From assembly GCA_038380435.1 (NCBI GenBank), contig JAWZYU010000025.1:45702691-45766690 (forward strand): a stretch of DNA of 64,000 bases, given 5' to 3'. Position 1 is the stretch's first letter; each line of letters starts with the position of its first letter. The notes beneath the pieces were generated by a model, which did no database searches, was not told where the DNA came from, and saw nothing but the letters and a program-made list of their open reading frames with translations. Source of the stretch: Ryuthela nishihirai. Taxonomy: Eukaryota > Arthropoda > Arachnida > Araneae > Heptathelidae. Positions 1 through 11,529 of this stretch are shown piece by piece. A program made the translations under genes and the position numbers.

Positions 1-3000
1 TGGCCAAACCAACGGAGTCTCTCTCTGCACAATATGCTACTTAAAGGAGGTTGCCAACTCCTTTGTCTAACCTCATCATTAGTTACAAAGTTAAAAGACC
101 TAATACCCAAGATAATACGTAAGCACCTAGAATCAAAAGCATCTAGTTTCCTGTTATCTTGTTTACACAGCATCCAAGTTTCACTACCATAACTAACCCT
201 AGAAAGAACCAAACTATTATACAGTCTAATTTTAGTCTTTAGGTGTATATGCCTATTTCTCCACTCTCTCCATAGATTCTTACAAGTCCCAGCAGCAATC
301 CCTTTACGTCTATTAATCTCATGCCGCACATCACCATTGTCTGTTACATAGCTCCCAAGATAATTAAACTGTGACACCTGCTCAAGACTGCAACCATTCA
401 GATTAACTGAATCACAGCCTGCCTGACCAATTTTCATCATTTTGTTTTCTCTCTGTTTATAACCAAACCTACTCTACTACCAGTTTCATCAACAGCTCGA
501 ATGAAAGAGTTCATCTAATCAACATCATTTGCCAAAAGGGCTAAATCATCAGCATAATCTAAATCAGAAATTTTCGTATCTCCAGTCCATTTAAGGCCAA
601 AATCTTTCCCTTGAAGTGAATTTCACAAAACATAATCAATAACCAAGCTAAAGAGAAAAGGAGACAAAATGCACCCTTGTCGAACACCAGAAGTAATGCT
701 AAACCAATTGCTACAAGCCTTACAAACTCTCACACACAACTCAGTGTTATTGTAGATAGTTTTCATTATGTTAACTAACTTGTCAGGTATACCATATGAT
801 CTCACAATCAACCACAAATTAGGATGATCAACAAAGTCGAAAGCCTTTTTGAAATCAACAAAGCTAGCAACCAAATGTTTCTGAAACTATCTGCCTAAGT
901 GAAAATATCTGATCCACACATCCCCTACCACTTCTGAATCCACATTGTTCATCACGCAATTGACTGTCAACCAGATTCTTAATTCTATTAAGCACAATCA
1001 TGGAAAGAACTTTACCTTGGACAGAGAGTAGGCTGATACACCTATAGTTATTACAAAAACTGTGATCACCTTTTTTTGAAAATAGGAATAACAATAGCTC
1101 TGGTAAAATCCTTAGGAACCATGCCTTTCACATAAAAGATATTCAGAATTTCAGTCATCCAAGTGGTAACCAAAACATTCCCAGCTCTAAGCATTTCCGT
1201 AGTAATTTCATCAAGCCTTTGATTTATGAAGTTTAAGCTTAGAAACAGCCAAACTAACTTCAGATTGTGCTATAGGGCCAACATTAAAGCCACCAATGCA
1301 TCTATCATCATTGCAAACAATGGGAATAGAACTAACCGCATTGTTTAGATTATCACTGAAATGCTCAGCCCACCTAGCCATGATAGAATCCTCACCTATA
1401 ACCTTACCTTGTTTATCCTTATAATCCCTGTACACCTGTTCGTTTTCTACCACATAAAACATTAACTATATGGTACAGCTCTCTGCTGTTGTGCTGTCTA
1501 ACTGCTTCCTCAGCTTTGTCAGCCAAACCACAAGCCAAAGATTCTTATCAGCAGCTAACTGATCTTTTACACATTTATTAAGTTCTCTGTAATGCTTTCT
1601 ATTAGGACTAGTAGCGTATTGATTAAGGACATTCCTGCAGTTATTTCTTTCCAAAATAAGCTCAAGTGCCTTATCACTCAGATAATTCTTCCTCAACTTC
1701 AGTAGTAAGCATACCATGACTGTCATAATGATTAAGTAACCTATCATGGTAAGCTTTGGCTATAACTGGGTCTTTCAGAGCTTCAGTATTAAAAGTAATT
1801 TTTTAACCCTAGCACAACAGTTTTTAAGTTTAAGTTGCCAGACACTTTTAACAAGGTAATGGTCAGATCGAATTTCAGCTCCCCTATATGACCTGGTATT
1901 CCTAACAGAACTAGCCCATTTGCTGTTAATTAATATATAATCAATCATATTCTTATGCAGCCCATCGGGTGAAACCCATGTGTACTTACGTATGTCGCGG
2001 TGTTTGTAATAAGTGTTAGTTATTCTGAATCCATTGAGTTTACTTACCTTTAGGAGATGTTGCACATTACAGCTACCAATACCAAAAGGGCCTATCACCC
2101 CTCCCCAAAGGTCAGAGTCAGTACAAACTTTGGCATTGAAGTCACCTAGAACAAGGGTAATATCTCCTTTCTTGACAGAATTCAAAATATCCTGAAGTTG
2201 TCCATAAAACCCATCCTTCTCATCCTCATCGGTGTCTCAGTGAGGACATAACAGCAGATAATATTCAAGTCTTTAATGCTTGTCTGAAATTTTGCTGTAA
2301 GAAACCTTTCATTAATGCACTGATATCCTTGAAGAGTGTCACTAGCATGTCTGCTGAGAAGCAGACCCATGCCCTGGTGACGTTTATTATCTTCCCTCCC
2401 TGAAAAGAGAAATTTAAGATTATTTTTAAGAAACTGACCTTTATCTGTCGATCTGGTCTCTTGCAAGCCGAGAATATCTAAATTTTAATGGTGGAATTCT
2501 TGTGTGAGGACATCAGGAGACTAAGCTCTGTGCAGAGTCCTCACATTCCAACTACCTATGGAGAGAAAATGGTTAGTAGGATGTTTAAAGGAACTATGTT
2601 TATTTGAGAGAAGGAATGCTGAAAATATCAAACAGCCCCCTAATTGCAGACATGGGGCAAAGACCCATTGCCCCACCACTAAAGGCTGAAGCCATCTACA
2701 CTGGAAGACTTCCTCCAATGTAGAATTTGATGATGCCAATAGAAGCAAAGAGTTCAGGTGCCTGCGATGACCTCTGCTCAGGATTATCCACCAGCTGATA
2801 AACATATCTTGTGAATGTATTCACTTGGGGCTGTCAACCCACAAAGAAACAGAAAACACAGCAGAAGATTTTCCCTCCACAGAAGCCCACCAGTGCAGCA
2901 AAATCAGGATCCATAATCAAGCTCAGAGCCATATATCTGTCCAGTGGTATGGTCAGCACCAGGACCCTGTGTGGTTGACCACTCCTCAGCAGGGTAGAAA

Positions 3001-3600
3001 AAAAAGAAAAGTAGCCATAGTTGTCCAGATCAGTAGGCCACACTAATCTGGCAGCCCTCCCCTTTCGTTAGGGGCGGGAGTGGCTCAGTTGGTGGCGCGC
3101 CAGGCTCGTAATCTGTAGTTCCAGGTCAGCATTGAGATTTATCTCCGCAAAATTCCCCGCCCTGCCCACGGTCAGTAATGGACACCGATGGGCTTGGAAA
3201 AGCCGCTGTCCGTCGGATGGGATGTTAAGCCGTGGCTCCGTGTGCAGGAGAGCCATACCCTGTGCACGTTAAAGAACACGCTGGATGGCCTTGACGGGAG
3301 GCTACCATCTGTCTCCCAAGAGCTGTTCCAGTGGGTCCCCTCCCCCAACTTTCTCCAAGCCTTCGGGGTCCTTCTGGTAGTAGAGTTGGCCATTTAGCCC
3401 ATGGTGTGCAAAAAAGTGCCGCTCAGAGGTAAAACAACCCAACCCAATCCCCTTCCGTTCACTTCCACAAGAGAGTATCTCTTTTGAAAGGTACTAACGG
3501 TCTGCACCACGAGAATGCGGGGTCAGACATTAGGTGCTAGGCCTGGCCGGTTCTATGCATCATCAACAGGGGATTGGTGCATAGCTCTCCTTCCAGTGAC
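1..3600 (-). mobile_element. RTE-like LINE copy A, decayed; 3' end beyond window start
   Basis: This is a minus-strand non-LTR retrotransposon that reads from its 5' leader near 3600 down to the C-terminal reverse transcriptase region at position 1. Recognisable blocks in order are the leader (3448-3600 and 2820-3070), the endonuclease (about 2560-1775, with LQETR, LGDFNAKV and SDHYLVKS), the linker (1747-1211) and the reverse transcriptase (1094-623, with FVDFKKAFD and GVRQGCILSPFLF). Many stops and frameshifts separate these blocks, so the copy is dead. A Thr-tRNA-type SINE interrupts the leader at 3071-3447. The assignment to an RTE-like clade rests on domain order, lack of a visible zinc knuckle and the (GATGAT)n tail of sibling copies. 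Confidence 0.9.
3071..3447 (+). mobile_element. Thr-tRNA-derived SINE, near full length
   Basis: The head is tRNA-like: an A box (TGGCTCAGTTGGT) follows GGGGCGGGAG and the anticodon-loop position reads CTCGTAA, suggesting tRNA-Thr(CGT) ancestry. The B box is degraded in this copy but clear in siblings (GGTTCGAGTCCC-like at 18241-18281, read on the minus strand). A body containing CGGATGGGATGTTAAGCC follows, and the end is a run of CCCAA-type repeats. Flanks CCCCTTTCGTT and CCCCTTCCGTT are the target-site duplication inside LINE copy A. The body resembles one of the deeply conserved metazoan SINE central domains (Nin-type, from memory). Confidence 0.88.
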
Positions 3601-3603
3601 TAC

Positions 3604-5067
3604 AAACTTCATAAATCCCCAGGTGTAAATGAAATTACTACGGAAATGCTTAGAGCTGGGAATGTTTCTGTTACCATTTGGATAACTGAAATTTTGAATA
3701 TCTTTTATGATAAAGGCATGGTTCCTAACGATTTTGCCAGAGCTGTTATTATCCCTATTTTAAAAAAAGGTGATCGTAGTTCTTGTGATAACTATAGGGG
3801 TACAGTCTACTCTCTGTTCCAGGTAAAGTTCTCTGCATGATTGTGCTTAATAGAATTAAGAATCTGGTTGACAGTCAATTGCGTGATGAACAATGTGGAT
3901 TCAGAAGTGGTAGGGGATGTGTGGATCAGATATTTTCACTTAGGCAGATTCTTGAGAAATGTTTAGAGTTTCAGAAACATTTGGTTGCTAGCTTTGTTGA
4001 TTTCAAAAAGGCTTTCGACTCTGTTGATCATCCTAATTTGTGGTTGATTGTGAGATCATATGGTATACCAGACAAGTTAGTTAACATAATGAAAGCGCTC
4101 TATAATAACACTGAGTTGTGTGTGAGAGTTTGTAAGGCTTGTAGCAATTGGTTTAGCATTACTTCTGGTGTTCGACAAGGGTGCATTTTGTCTCCTTTTC
4201 TCTTTAGCTTGGTTATTGATTATGTTTTGCGAAATTCACTTCAAGGGAAAGATTTTGGCCTTAAATGGGTTGGGAGATACAAAAATTTCTGACTTAGAAT
4301 ATGCTGATGATTTAGCCCTTTTGGCAAATGATGTTGATGAGATGAACTCTTTCATTAGGGTTGTTGATGAAACTGGTAGTAGAGTAGGTTTGGTTATAAA
4401 TAGAGAGAAAACTAAAGTGATGAAAATTGGTCAGGCAGGTTGTGATTCAGTTCATCTGTATGGTTGCAGTTTTGAGCAGGTGTCACAGTTTAATTACCTT
4501 GGGAGCTATGAAACAGATACTGGTGATATGCGGCATGAGATTAACAGACGAATAGGAATTGCTGCCGGGACTTTTAAGAATCTATGGAGATTGTGGAGAA
4601 ATAGGCATATACACCTAAAGACTAAAATTAGACTGTATAATAGTTTGGTTCTTTCTAGGGTTAGTTATGGTAGTGAAACTTGGATGCTGTGTAAACAAGA
4701 TAACAGGAAACTAGATGCTTTTGATTCTAGATGCTTACATATTATCTTGGGTATTAGGTGGTTTAACTTTGTAACTAATGATGAGGTTAGACAAAGGAGT
4801 TGGCAACCTCCTTTAAGTAGCATATTGTGCAGAGAGAGACTCCGCTGGTAATCCCATTTTGCCCGTATGGATAATTATCGATTGGCAAATAGGGTTATGA
4901 ACAGTGTGCCTAAAGGTCTCAGAAAGAGGGGAAGACCTAGGATGCGGTGGGCAGACAATGTCAAACAGGACCTTGTTAGAATTGGTGTGCAGTGGCCGGA
5001 TGCAGCAAATGTAGCTCAGGACAGATATACTTGGAGAATTAAACTGCATGGTCTGGATGGACCTCCA
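3604..5067 (+). mobile_element. RTE-like LINE fragment B, reverse transcriptase part
   Basis: This plus-strand LINE is 5' truncated. It begins in the linker just before the reverse transcriptase (KLHKSPGVNEITTEML) and runs to the C-terminal GRPRMRWADNVKQDL segment. It keeps motif A (FVDFKKAFDSVD, near 3990), motif B (GVRQGCILSP, near 4170) and motif C (YADDLALLA, near 4300), but the frame breaks near 3837 and 4290 and has a stop near 4851. It joins LINE copy A head to head at about 3600. The conserved 3' end is missing and the junction at 5067 goes straight into an opposite-strand LINE piece. Confidence 0.9.
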
Positions 5068-5313
5068 TTACATCCCAAGATAATTAAATTGTGACACCTG
5101 CTCAAGACTGCAACTATTAAGATTAACTGAATCACAGCCTGCCTGACCAATTTTCCTCACTTTAGTTTTCTCTCTGTTTATAACCAAACCTACTCTACTA
5201 CCAGTCTCATCAACAATTCGAATGAAAGATTGCATCTCAACAGCATTTGCCAAAAGGGCTAAATCATCAGCATAATCTAAGTCAGAAATTTTCGTATCTG
5301 CAGCCCATTTAAG
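5068..5313 (-). mobile_element. RTE-like LINE fragment C, inverted piece
   Basis: About 245 bp of the same LINE family lies in minus orientation. It encodes the segment after motif C (SFIRIVDETGSRVGLVINRE and KIGQAGCDSVN). It sits between two plus-strand LINE pieces without any SINE or DNA transposon at the junctions. This suggests local rearrangement or twin-priming-like inversion rather than separate insertion. Confidence 0.85.
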
Positions 5314-5473
5314 GCTGATGGTATATTAATTAAAAGCAAATGGGCTAGTTCTTTTAGGAATACCTGGTCATATAGAGGAGCTGAAATTGGATCTGATCAT
5401 TATTTTGTTTAAAGTATCTTGCAGCTTAAACTTAACGATAGTTGTGTAAAGGTTAAAAAAAAGTTACCTTTAA

Positions 5474-6359
5474 CAGTTTCAAATTTTTTTACATATATTT
5501 TTTAAAAATACAGAATTTAAGCTTGAAAAATAATATTTTCTTTTTTAATTTGATGCATATTTTATTAACCTACAATATAAATAATTCGATAAAACCAAGA
5601 TGATGATATGGTATTGCTGATTTGTTTGTTACTCTGTATTGAAGCTCAGAAGTTTGATTTGAACTATTATCATATTTTTCTTAAATTTTTGAAAATCACC
5701 TAAAAATTAAAAAAACTACTATTTTTAAAAAATGGAAGATTTTAGAAGTAATTATGAAACATGTACCTATTTTTTCAGTATACCACTGTAAAAAGTGTTA
5801 TTAAAATTAATATGTTACTACAACGTTTATATTTTTTACTTCAATAAAATTCAGAATTAAATTCTCTTTAATTTAGTATATAACATAACCTACTTTGGTT
5901 TATTAGTTATTTATAAAAATATTCTAAAGTGGACTTGCTTATTGTATTCTGCAAAAGCTTGGACTTTCTTCAAAGTATGGTATGGAGAAAAAAATGCAAA
6001 ATGGAAGAAATGTTTACTTTAAACAAGAAAACATTTTTTTTTTGTATTATTCATAAATAAATAGATCTTCTATTCATGTGCATTATAATCATTTCTGTCT
6101 ATTAGTGGTTTGTAAATAAATATTTATTTGTGTTGCTGATGCATTTTTTTACTACATGACTCTAAAAAAAAGTCCTATTAAAATAAAACTAGTCATTTTT
6201 TGTTAAATATTTTATTTTCAGAAAATCCAGAATTAAATGCTGACTAATTTGCCATATAACATATCATAATTCCTTTCATTACTTATTTTGCAAAAAAGTT
6301 CTAAAGTTAATTTTTTTTTTGCCTCATCAGAGTGAAAAAAATAGCTGTACCTGGAAAGG
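5474..6359. mobile_element. AT-rich TTAA-flanked non-autonomous element (piggyBac-like), copy 1
   Basis: An 886-bp AT-rich block interrupts LINE copy D and is bounded by TTAA on both sides (5470-5473 and 6360-6363). Its right terminus is CCTGGAAAGG next to TTAA. The same sequence recurs at 27.7-30.3 kb, 34.25-39.40 kb and partly at 10.2-11.3 kb. TTAA duplication is the piggyBac signature. No transposase frame is present. The left terminus here looks truncated, and some LINE sequence between the two TTAA sites is missing. Confidence 0.65.
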
Positions 6360-7037
6360 TTAAACAGGCTTTTCTTGAAACTAACAATAACCTTTTAAGT
6401 AAAAAGTAGCAGAGGTGGCAAAATTATTTGAGTGATAAGGCACTTGAGCTTATTTTGGAAACAAAGAACTGCAGGAATGTCAAATCCTTAATCAAAAATT
6501 TGTCTTAATCTATACCCTTCTAGACTAATAGAAAGTATTAGAAAGAGCTTAATAAACTTGTAAAGGATTAGTTAGCAGCTGATAAGAATCTTAGCTTGAT
6601 GACTTGGCTAACAAAGCTGAGGAAGCAGCTAGACAGAGTAAGAGCAGAGAGCTGTACCAGATAATTAATGTAGGTTACTGAAAGTGAGGATTCTGCCACA
6701 GCTAGGTGAGCTAGCATTTCAGATATGTTCTAAACAATGTGGTTGGTTCTACTCCCATAGTTTGTAATGAGGACAGATGCATTACTGGCTTTAATGTTGG
6801 CTCTATATCAATCTGAAGTTATTTTGTCTATTTATAAACTTACATTACATTAATCCCAAGGGGAAGATGAAATTACTGCTGAAATGATCAGAGCTGGAAA
6901 TGTTTCAGTTACCACATGGCTGACTGAAATTTTGGATATCTTTTATGTAAAAGACATTGTTCCTAAGGATTTTACCAGAACTATTACTATACTGTTTTCA
7001 AAAAAGGTGATTGCAGTTCTTGTGATAACTACAGGGG

Positions 7038-7230
7038 TCGATGGCCGAGTGGTTAGTGCGCTTGGCTACTGATCTAAGGGACCTGGGTTTGAGCCCCGGG
7101 TAAGGCATGGATGTATGTGTCGTTTTTCTGCTGAGGTCCTGCCATCCTCAGACCTTCTACTCTGGCATATAAACTGACAGGCTCCTGTCAGACCTCTGTG
7201 GCAAGCAGCTGCTTGAGGGGTTATAAGCCT
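7038..7230 (+). mobile_element. Ser/Leu-tRNA-derived SINE, copy 1
   Basis: The head reads GATGGCCGAGTGGTTAGTGC (A box), then GGGACCTGGGTTTGAGCCCC (B box), in the order of a class II tRNA. The body carries TATAAACTGACAGGCTCCTG and ends in the palindrome-like AGCAGCTGCTTGAGGGG. It sits inside the LINE reverse transcriptase region, with GGGGT repeated at both junctions. Five other copies occur in the window. Confidence 0.88.
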
Positions 7231-8225
7231 AATTTCTGCTCCAGGTAAAGTTCTTTGCATGATTATGCTTAATTAAGAATCTGGTTAATGGACAATTGTG
7301 TGATGAGCAGTGCAGATTCAGATGTGGTAGGGGATGTGTAGATCAGATGTTTTCACTTAAGCAGATTCTTGAAAAATGTTTAGAGTTCCATAAACCTGTG
7401 GTTGTTGATTTTAAAAAGACTTTTGTTTCTGTTGTCGTCATAATTTGTGGTTGATCATGAGACTGTATGGCATACCAGACAAGTTAGTTAATATAATGAA
7501 AGCTCTCTATAATAACACTGAATCGTTGGTAAAGCTTGTAGTAATAGTTTTAGCTTTGCTTCTGGTGTTCAACAAGGGTGCATTTTGTCTCTTTTCCTCT
7601 TTAGTTTGGTTATTTATTATGTTATGTGAATTCTCTGCAAGGGAAAGATTTTGGATATAAATGGTCTAGAGTTCTGAAAATTTCTGATTTAGATTATGCT
7701 GATGATTTGGCCATTTTGGCAAATAATGTTAATGAGATGAATTCTTTTATTAGAGCTGTTGATAAGACTGGTAGTAGAGTATGTTTGGTGATAAACAGAG
7801 AGAAAACTAGTGATGAAAATGGTCAGGCAAACTTGATGCTTTTGATTCTAGATGCTTATGCAGTATATTGGATATTAGATGGTTTAACTTTGTAAGTAAT
7901 GAAGAGGTTAGGCAGGTAAGGAGTCAGCTACCTCCTCTGAGCAGTATATTGTGCAGAGAGACTCTCCGTTAGTTTGACCATGTCGCCTGTATGCATAATT
8001 ATAGATTAGTGAATAGGGTTATGAACAGTGTGCTTAAATGCCTCAGAAAGAGGTGGAGACCTAGGATACAGTGAGCAGACAATGTCAAACAGGACCTTGT
8101 TAGGATTGGTGTAAAGTGGCCAGATGCAGCAGATGTAGGTCAGAACAGATATGTTTGGAGAACTAAATTGCACAACATAGTTGGACCTCTGTAGTCCATG
8201 GCTGCTTGAGGATAACGATGAGGCT

Positions 8226-9497
8226 TTTTATAGCACTATCATATACGCAACCTAAGAAATGTTCATCTGTCTAAACAGTTAGTAGCTTGCCAAGCTTAAA
8301 CAGTTAGTAGCTTGTACTAAAGACAGTTTTTAATGAAGCATAGTTTTAATGGGCATTATATGTGCTAATGAAGCTAAGTTTTAAATGGGCATTATATGTG
8401 CTAAAGACATATAATGCCCATTTAAAACAGTTAGTAGCTTGCCAAGCTTTTCAGGTTCAGATTCCAACTATATGAATGTTAAGCTTTGTAGTTTGCTCCT
8501 ATACAGTCCATTGTGCAATTTAATAAAAAACAATAGGTTTGGTAAGCTCTATTTTTTATCTACATTTTGATGAATGATGGTAGCATTCCGTCTAGGTATG
8601 GAGTCTCAAGATACTTATAACCCAGACATTGAGCCCTTGATGTAACAGCAATCTTACTCAGAAGTAAAACAAGCAATGACAATTTTGTCAAAATATGAGG
8701 GAGTATTAAGTGCAAATTAAATATTAAGTGTTAAAAAAAAACATTTCTGTTTTCAATACTTCATTATATATTTTTAAATGAAAAATATACATGCACAAAT
8801 TGCTGATACAAAATTTCTATCACCCTTCTGAAACACTGATAATTATCATTATTATGCCTGATTGATAAAAGCTATTTGCCTGACAAACTTCTAGATAAAA
8901 CTGCCAGAGAAAAAGGTTATTTTTCACACCAAAAAAGGCAAAATTCATGCAATTAAAATGTTTAATGGGTCATGCAACTCAGTTATCATAAAATTTAAGA
9001 ATTTAAGAATTTATTTTTATATTATAATTACAAACAATTCAAAAAGATTTTCATTCTTCATTCACACATTAAGCGTACATGACAGAGCAGTGGGAAAGAA
9101 ACTGAAAAGAACTTCTTTATAGACATTATATTTTCTCAGATAGTCAAAGAAAAATTCCATACTCAGTAATACAAAATAAATTCAATCAGTTTTGCATTTC
9201 TAGATTACAACCATTCAGATTACAGGAATATAAATATATTAACCTGTTACGCATAAAAAAAACTATTAACTTGTTAAGATTAAAAAAAATTGAAACTGGT
9301 TGTGAACTGTTAAATTTGACTTTTAAATATTAATTGATGCATTTTTCATATTTTTCATTAAAAGGAAATAACACTACAAAAATATGTATAAAATGAATTA
9401 TATTTATACCTCTAACAAACTGGTGTAAATTTTAAAAAAAAATTATCTATAAATTCCAATTTCTGGATCTTAAGAACTATTATGATTATCCACTTAC
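8226..9497. other. AT-rich non-coding stretch, probable intron of the RNFT-type gene
   Basis: No gene is visible. The stretch lies on the downstream side of a splice donor at 9497 on the minus strand, so it is probably intronic. At 8276-8450 there are repeated short units (AAACAGTTAGTAGCTTG three times) and a perfect hairpin, described separately. Confidence 0.5.
8378..8428. repeat. Perfect hairpin, 22-bp arms, 7-nt loop, containing exon-derived sequence
   Basis: The arms at 8378-8399 and 8407-8428 are exact reverse complements, and the loop is GCTAAAG. Bases 8396-8424 are identical over 29 nt to 9784-9812 inside the RNFT-type exon. Confidence 0.95.
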
Positions 9498-10052
9498 CTA
9501 TTCTGTGATCAAAGATTACTTTCATAAGGATAATCAGGAGAAAAGGAACATATTTTTCTGCAAATGACATCAAAAATTGAATCTCAGGACTGCTTCTTAA
9601 TGCATTGGCAGCATCTGTGGCATTTGTTTCACTATTATTATGATGATTTGAATCAGCATTTGATGGTTGGCTGTCACGAGAGGTGTTTAAAACTTCTGGT
9701 GCACTTGTTTCCTGTCTATTACCATCCATTTGAATAACATAATCTTCACCAGTTGTAACTGCACCTGTAGGAACATGGCTTTCATGTGCTAAAGACATAT
9801 AATGCCCATTTAGTGTGCTTGAAGCAAGACCATGATGTCTTGGCCATGATCTAAGACTCTGTTGATTAGTAGACAATGATGCATTAGCCAATAAAGGGTT
9901 AAGGCCTTGAACAACACAACGATGAAGATCTTGAATATGAAGAGGGGAACTATTTGTCATGTGGTGCATATTCTGCTGAAAATTTTGAAGAATAGGCCAT
10001 GGAAGATTCAATTGAGGTGGTCTATCATTACTATTGTTCTCAGCCATGAATC
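9498..10052 (-). CDS. Coding exon of a RING finger and transmembrane protein (RNFT1/RNFT2-like), partial
   Basis: This is the only convincing host coding sequence. The frame starts at an ATG (10047-10045) five bases inside the exon. A good acceptor (pyrimidine-rich tract ending CCCAG, at 10053-10057) precedes it. The exon ends at 9498 before a consensus donor, GTAAGT, in phase 1 after 183 codons. Residues 1-150 are polar and rich in N, S, H and Q. Residues 155-183 include EKYVPFLLIILMKVIFDHRI, which resembles the first transmembrane segment of RNFT1/RNFT2, ER-membrane RING ubiquitin ligases. The remaining transmembrane and RING exons should lie at lower coordinates, beyond the LINE-filled intron and outside the window. 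The match is from memory, so an unrelated membrane protein remains possible. Confidence 0.6.
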
Positions 10053-10157
10053 CTGGGAAATAAAATAAATATCAAGTCATAACTGAATAATAACTATTTA
10101 GTCTTATTAAGAATAAAGAAATATTTATTACAGGGTAAATTTTAATTCACATACATT

Positions 10158-11370
10158 AACCCTTTCAGACCAATGACAACTGTAAAGCATTTTCCCTTAC
10201 CTCTCTTTATTTTAAAATTTCTATCATTTTATTGTGCAAAAATCACAAGTTTCTGCCTGTTTAAAGTTTACTTTTCTTTATTTTCCTGAACAAATTTAAA
10301 AAGAGTTGGGCCATGCATGCACAAATCCATCTTTTTTTTCTCTGGGCATACCAAAAGTATGACAATCAATTCTACATCACCTGTTATGGATATCCTGTAA
10401 CATTCTTGCATTGCAACCTCCCTTACCATGCCACGCCTGAAAAACCAAATTGTACCTAGTTGCCAGGCCTTTTTCAAATATGTTCAGTCAAAAAAAAAAA
10501 GTTAATTTTGGAACTTTTTGCCAAATAACTAATGAAGGCAATTTATGGCATGTTGTATACCAAATTAATCAGCATACAACTTTGGATTTTGTGAAAATAA
10601 TCAACAAAAAAGACTAGTTATATTTTAATATGCTTTTTTAGTCATGAAGTAAAAGAACACATCTAGCAATGCAAGATTTTATTTTTTAAAAACCAACAGA
10701 CAAAACGCCTAATTATTCTGAATAACAGAAAAACTAATTTTTTACTTTAAGCAAGAAATATATTGTTTTGTAATTTTTTTTTAGAAACTAGCCTCTTTTG
10801 TCAACTCTGTCCAGGCAAAAATAAAAACAAACTGGAAATTTTTCCAAATAACCAATTAATAGAAATAGGTCATGTTATATACCAAAAGAAAGAGCATTTA
10901 ATTGTAGTTAAGAAAATTATGATAATTGGGGGGAGGGGGGGTAAGCAGTTTTATAAGCATTTATTTGCAAAGTTTAATTCTATTTTTTCCATTTTCACTG
11001 CAATAAAAATTGTACCAAAAATTAATTCCATCATATTTTTTAAACTATTCATTTACTTTAATATAAATAATTCATAATACTTCTATCACTACTTAAATCT
11101 TTCATTTATTTAATATTTTCAAGAGTTTTTGGTCATTTATGCAAACAACATATAATGTCCTTTTTTTTCCAATTGACAAACTGTAAAATAATAAGACTAA
11201 GGTATTAGTGTTAGAAAATTATTTCACTTTAGAAATAAGATAACTTAATAAAAACGGAAAAATATAAAACCTAAAATGAGATAATAGCTGGGGAAAAAAA
11301 TTAAGTATATTAAACAAATAATGTTATTTAAACCACTACAATTGAGAATGAACCCTTCCAGATTAATTTA
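10158..11370. repeat. AT-rich repeat of the TTAA family, copy 2
   Basis: The stretch opens with TTAACCCTTTCAG near 10156. From about 10425 it matches 28213-28450, sharing the segments TTGCCAAATAACTA and CAAATTAATCAGCAT. Near its end, ACCCTTCCAGAT recurs at 30274. No coding frame is credible. The internal order is scrambled relative to copy 1, so more than one fragment may be joined. Confidence 0.5.
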
Positions 11371-11391
11371 CATTAGATACTGCTACAAAAT

Positions 11392-11510
11392 AGGTTGTTT
11401 AACTTCTGAGTGGCACCTTTTTGCACATAATGAGCTAAATGGTCAGGTCACAAGGACTCCAAGGGCTCAGAGAGGTTTGGGGGGGAGGACATGCTGGACA
11501 AGCTGGCTAC
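11392..11510 (-). mobile_element. Thr-tRNA-type SINE, 3' fragment
   Basis: The fragment matches the 3' third of the SINE in reverse: GGTTGTTTAACTTCTGAGTG, then TTTTTGCACATAATGAGCTA and the AGGGCTCAGAGAGG block. The tRNA head is absent. Confidence 0.75.
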
Positions 11511-11529
11511 AGTAGAAAATATATAGAGA

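Larger units (their letters stand above)
5317..8225 (+). mobile_element. RTE-like LINE copy D, 5' truncated and decayed
   Basis: The copy begins at the end of the endonuclease domain (SKWASS and GAEIGSDHY equivalents near 5335-5400). It continues after an AT-rich insertion through the linker (6364-6720), the reverse transcriptase (6850-7900, with YADDLAILA near 7700) and the C-terminal basic segment (8020-8200), ending at the LINE 3' motif CTGCTTGAGGATAACGATGA. Stops and frameshifts are frequent. It is interrupted by a TTAA-flanked element (5474-6359) and a Ser/Leu-tRNA-type SINE (7038-7230). It is more diverged from the family consensus than copies B or H. Confidence 0.88.

Noticed and set aside
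2825..3400. Overlapping open frames on both strands across the LINE leader and SINE
   Set aside because: They fall on repeat sequence and recur in other copies only by shared descent. No domain is encoded.
11321..11515. Open frame starting MLFKPLQLRMN and ending in SINE sequence
   Set aside because: It crosses from the AT-rich repeat into a SINE fragment, so it is a chance fusion.
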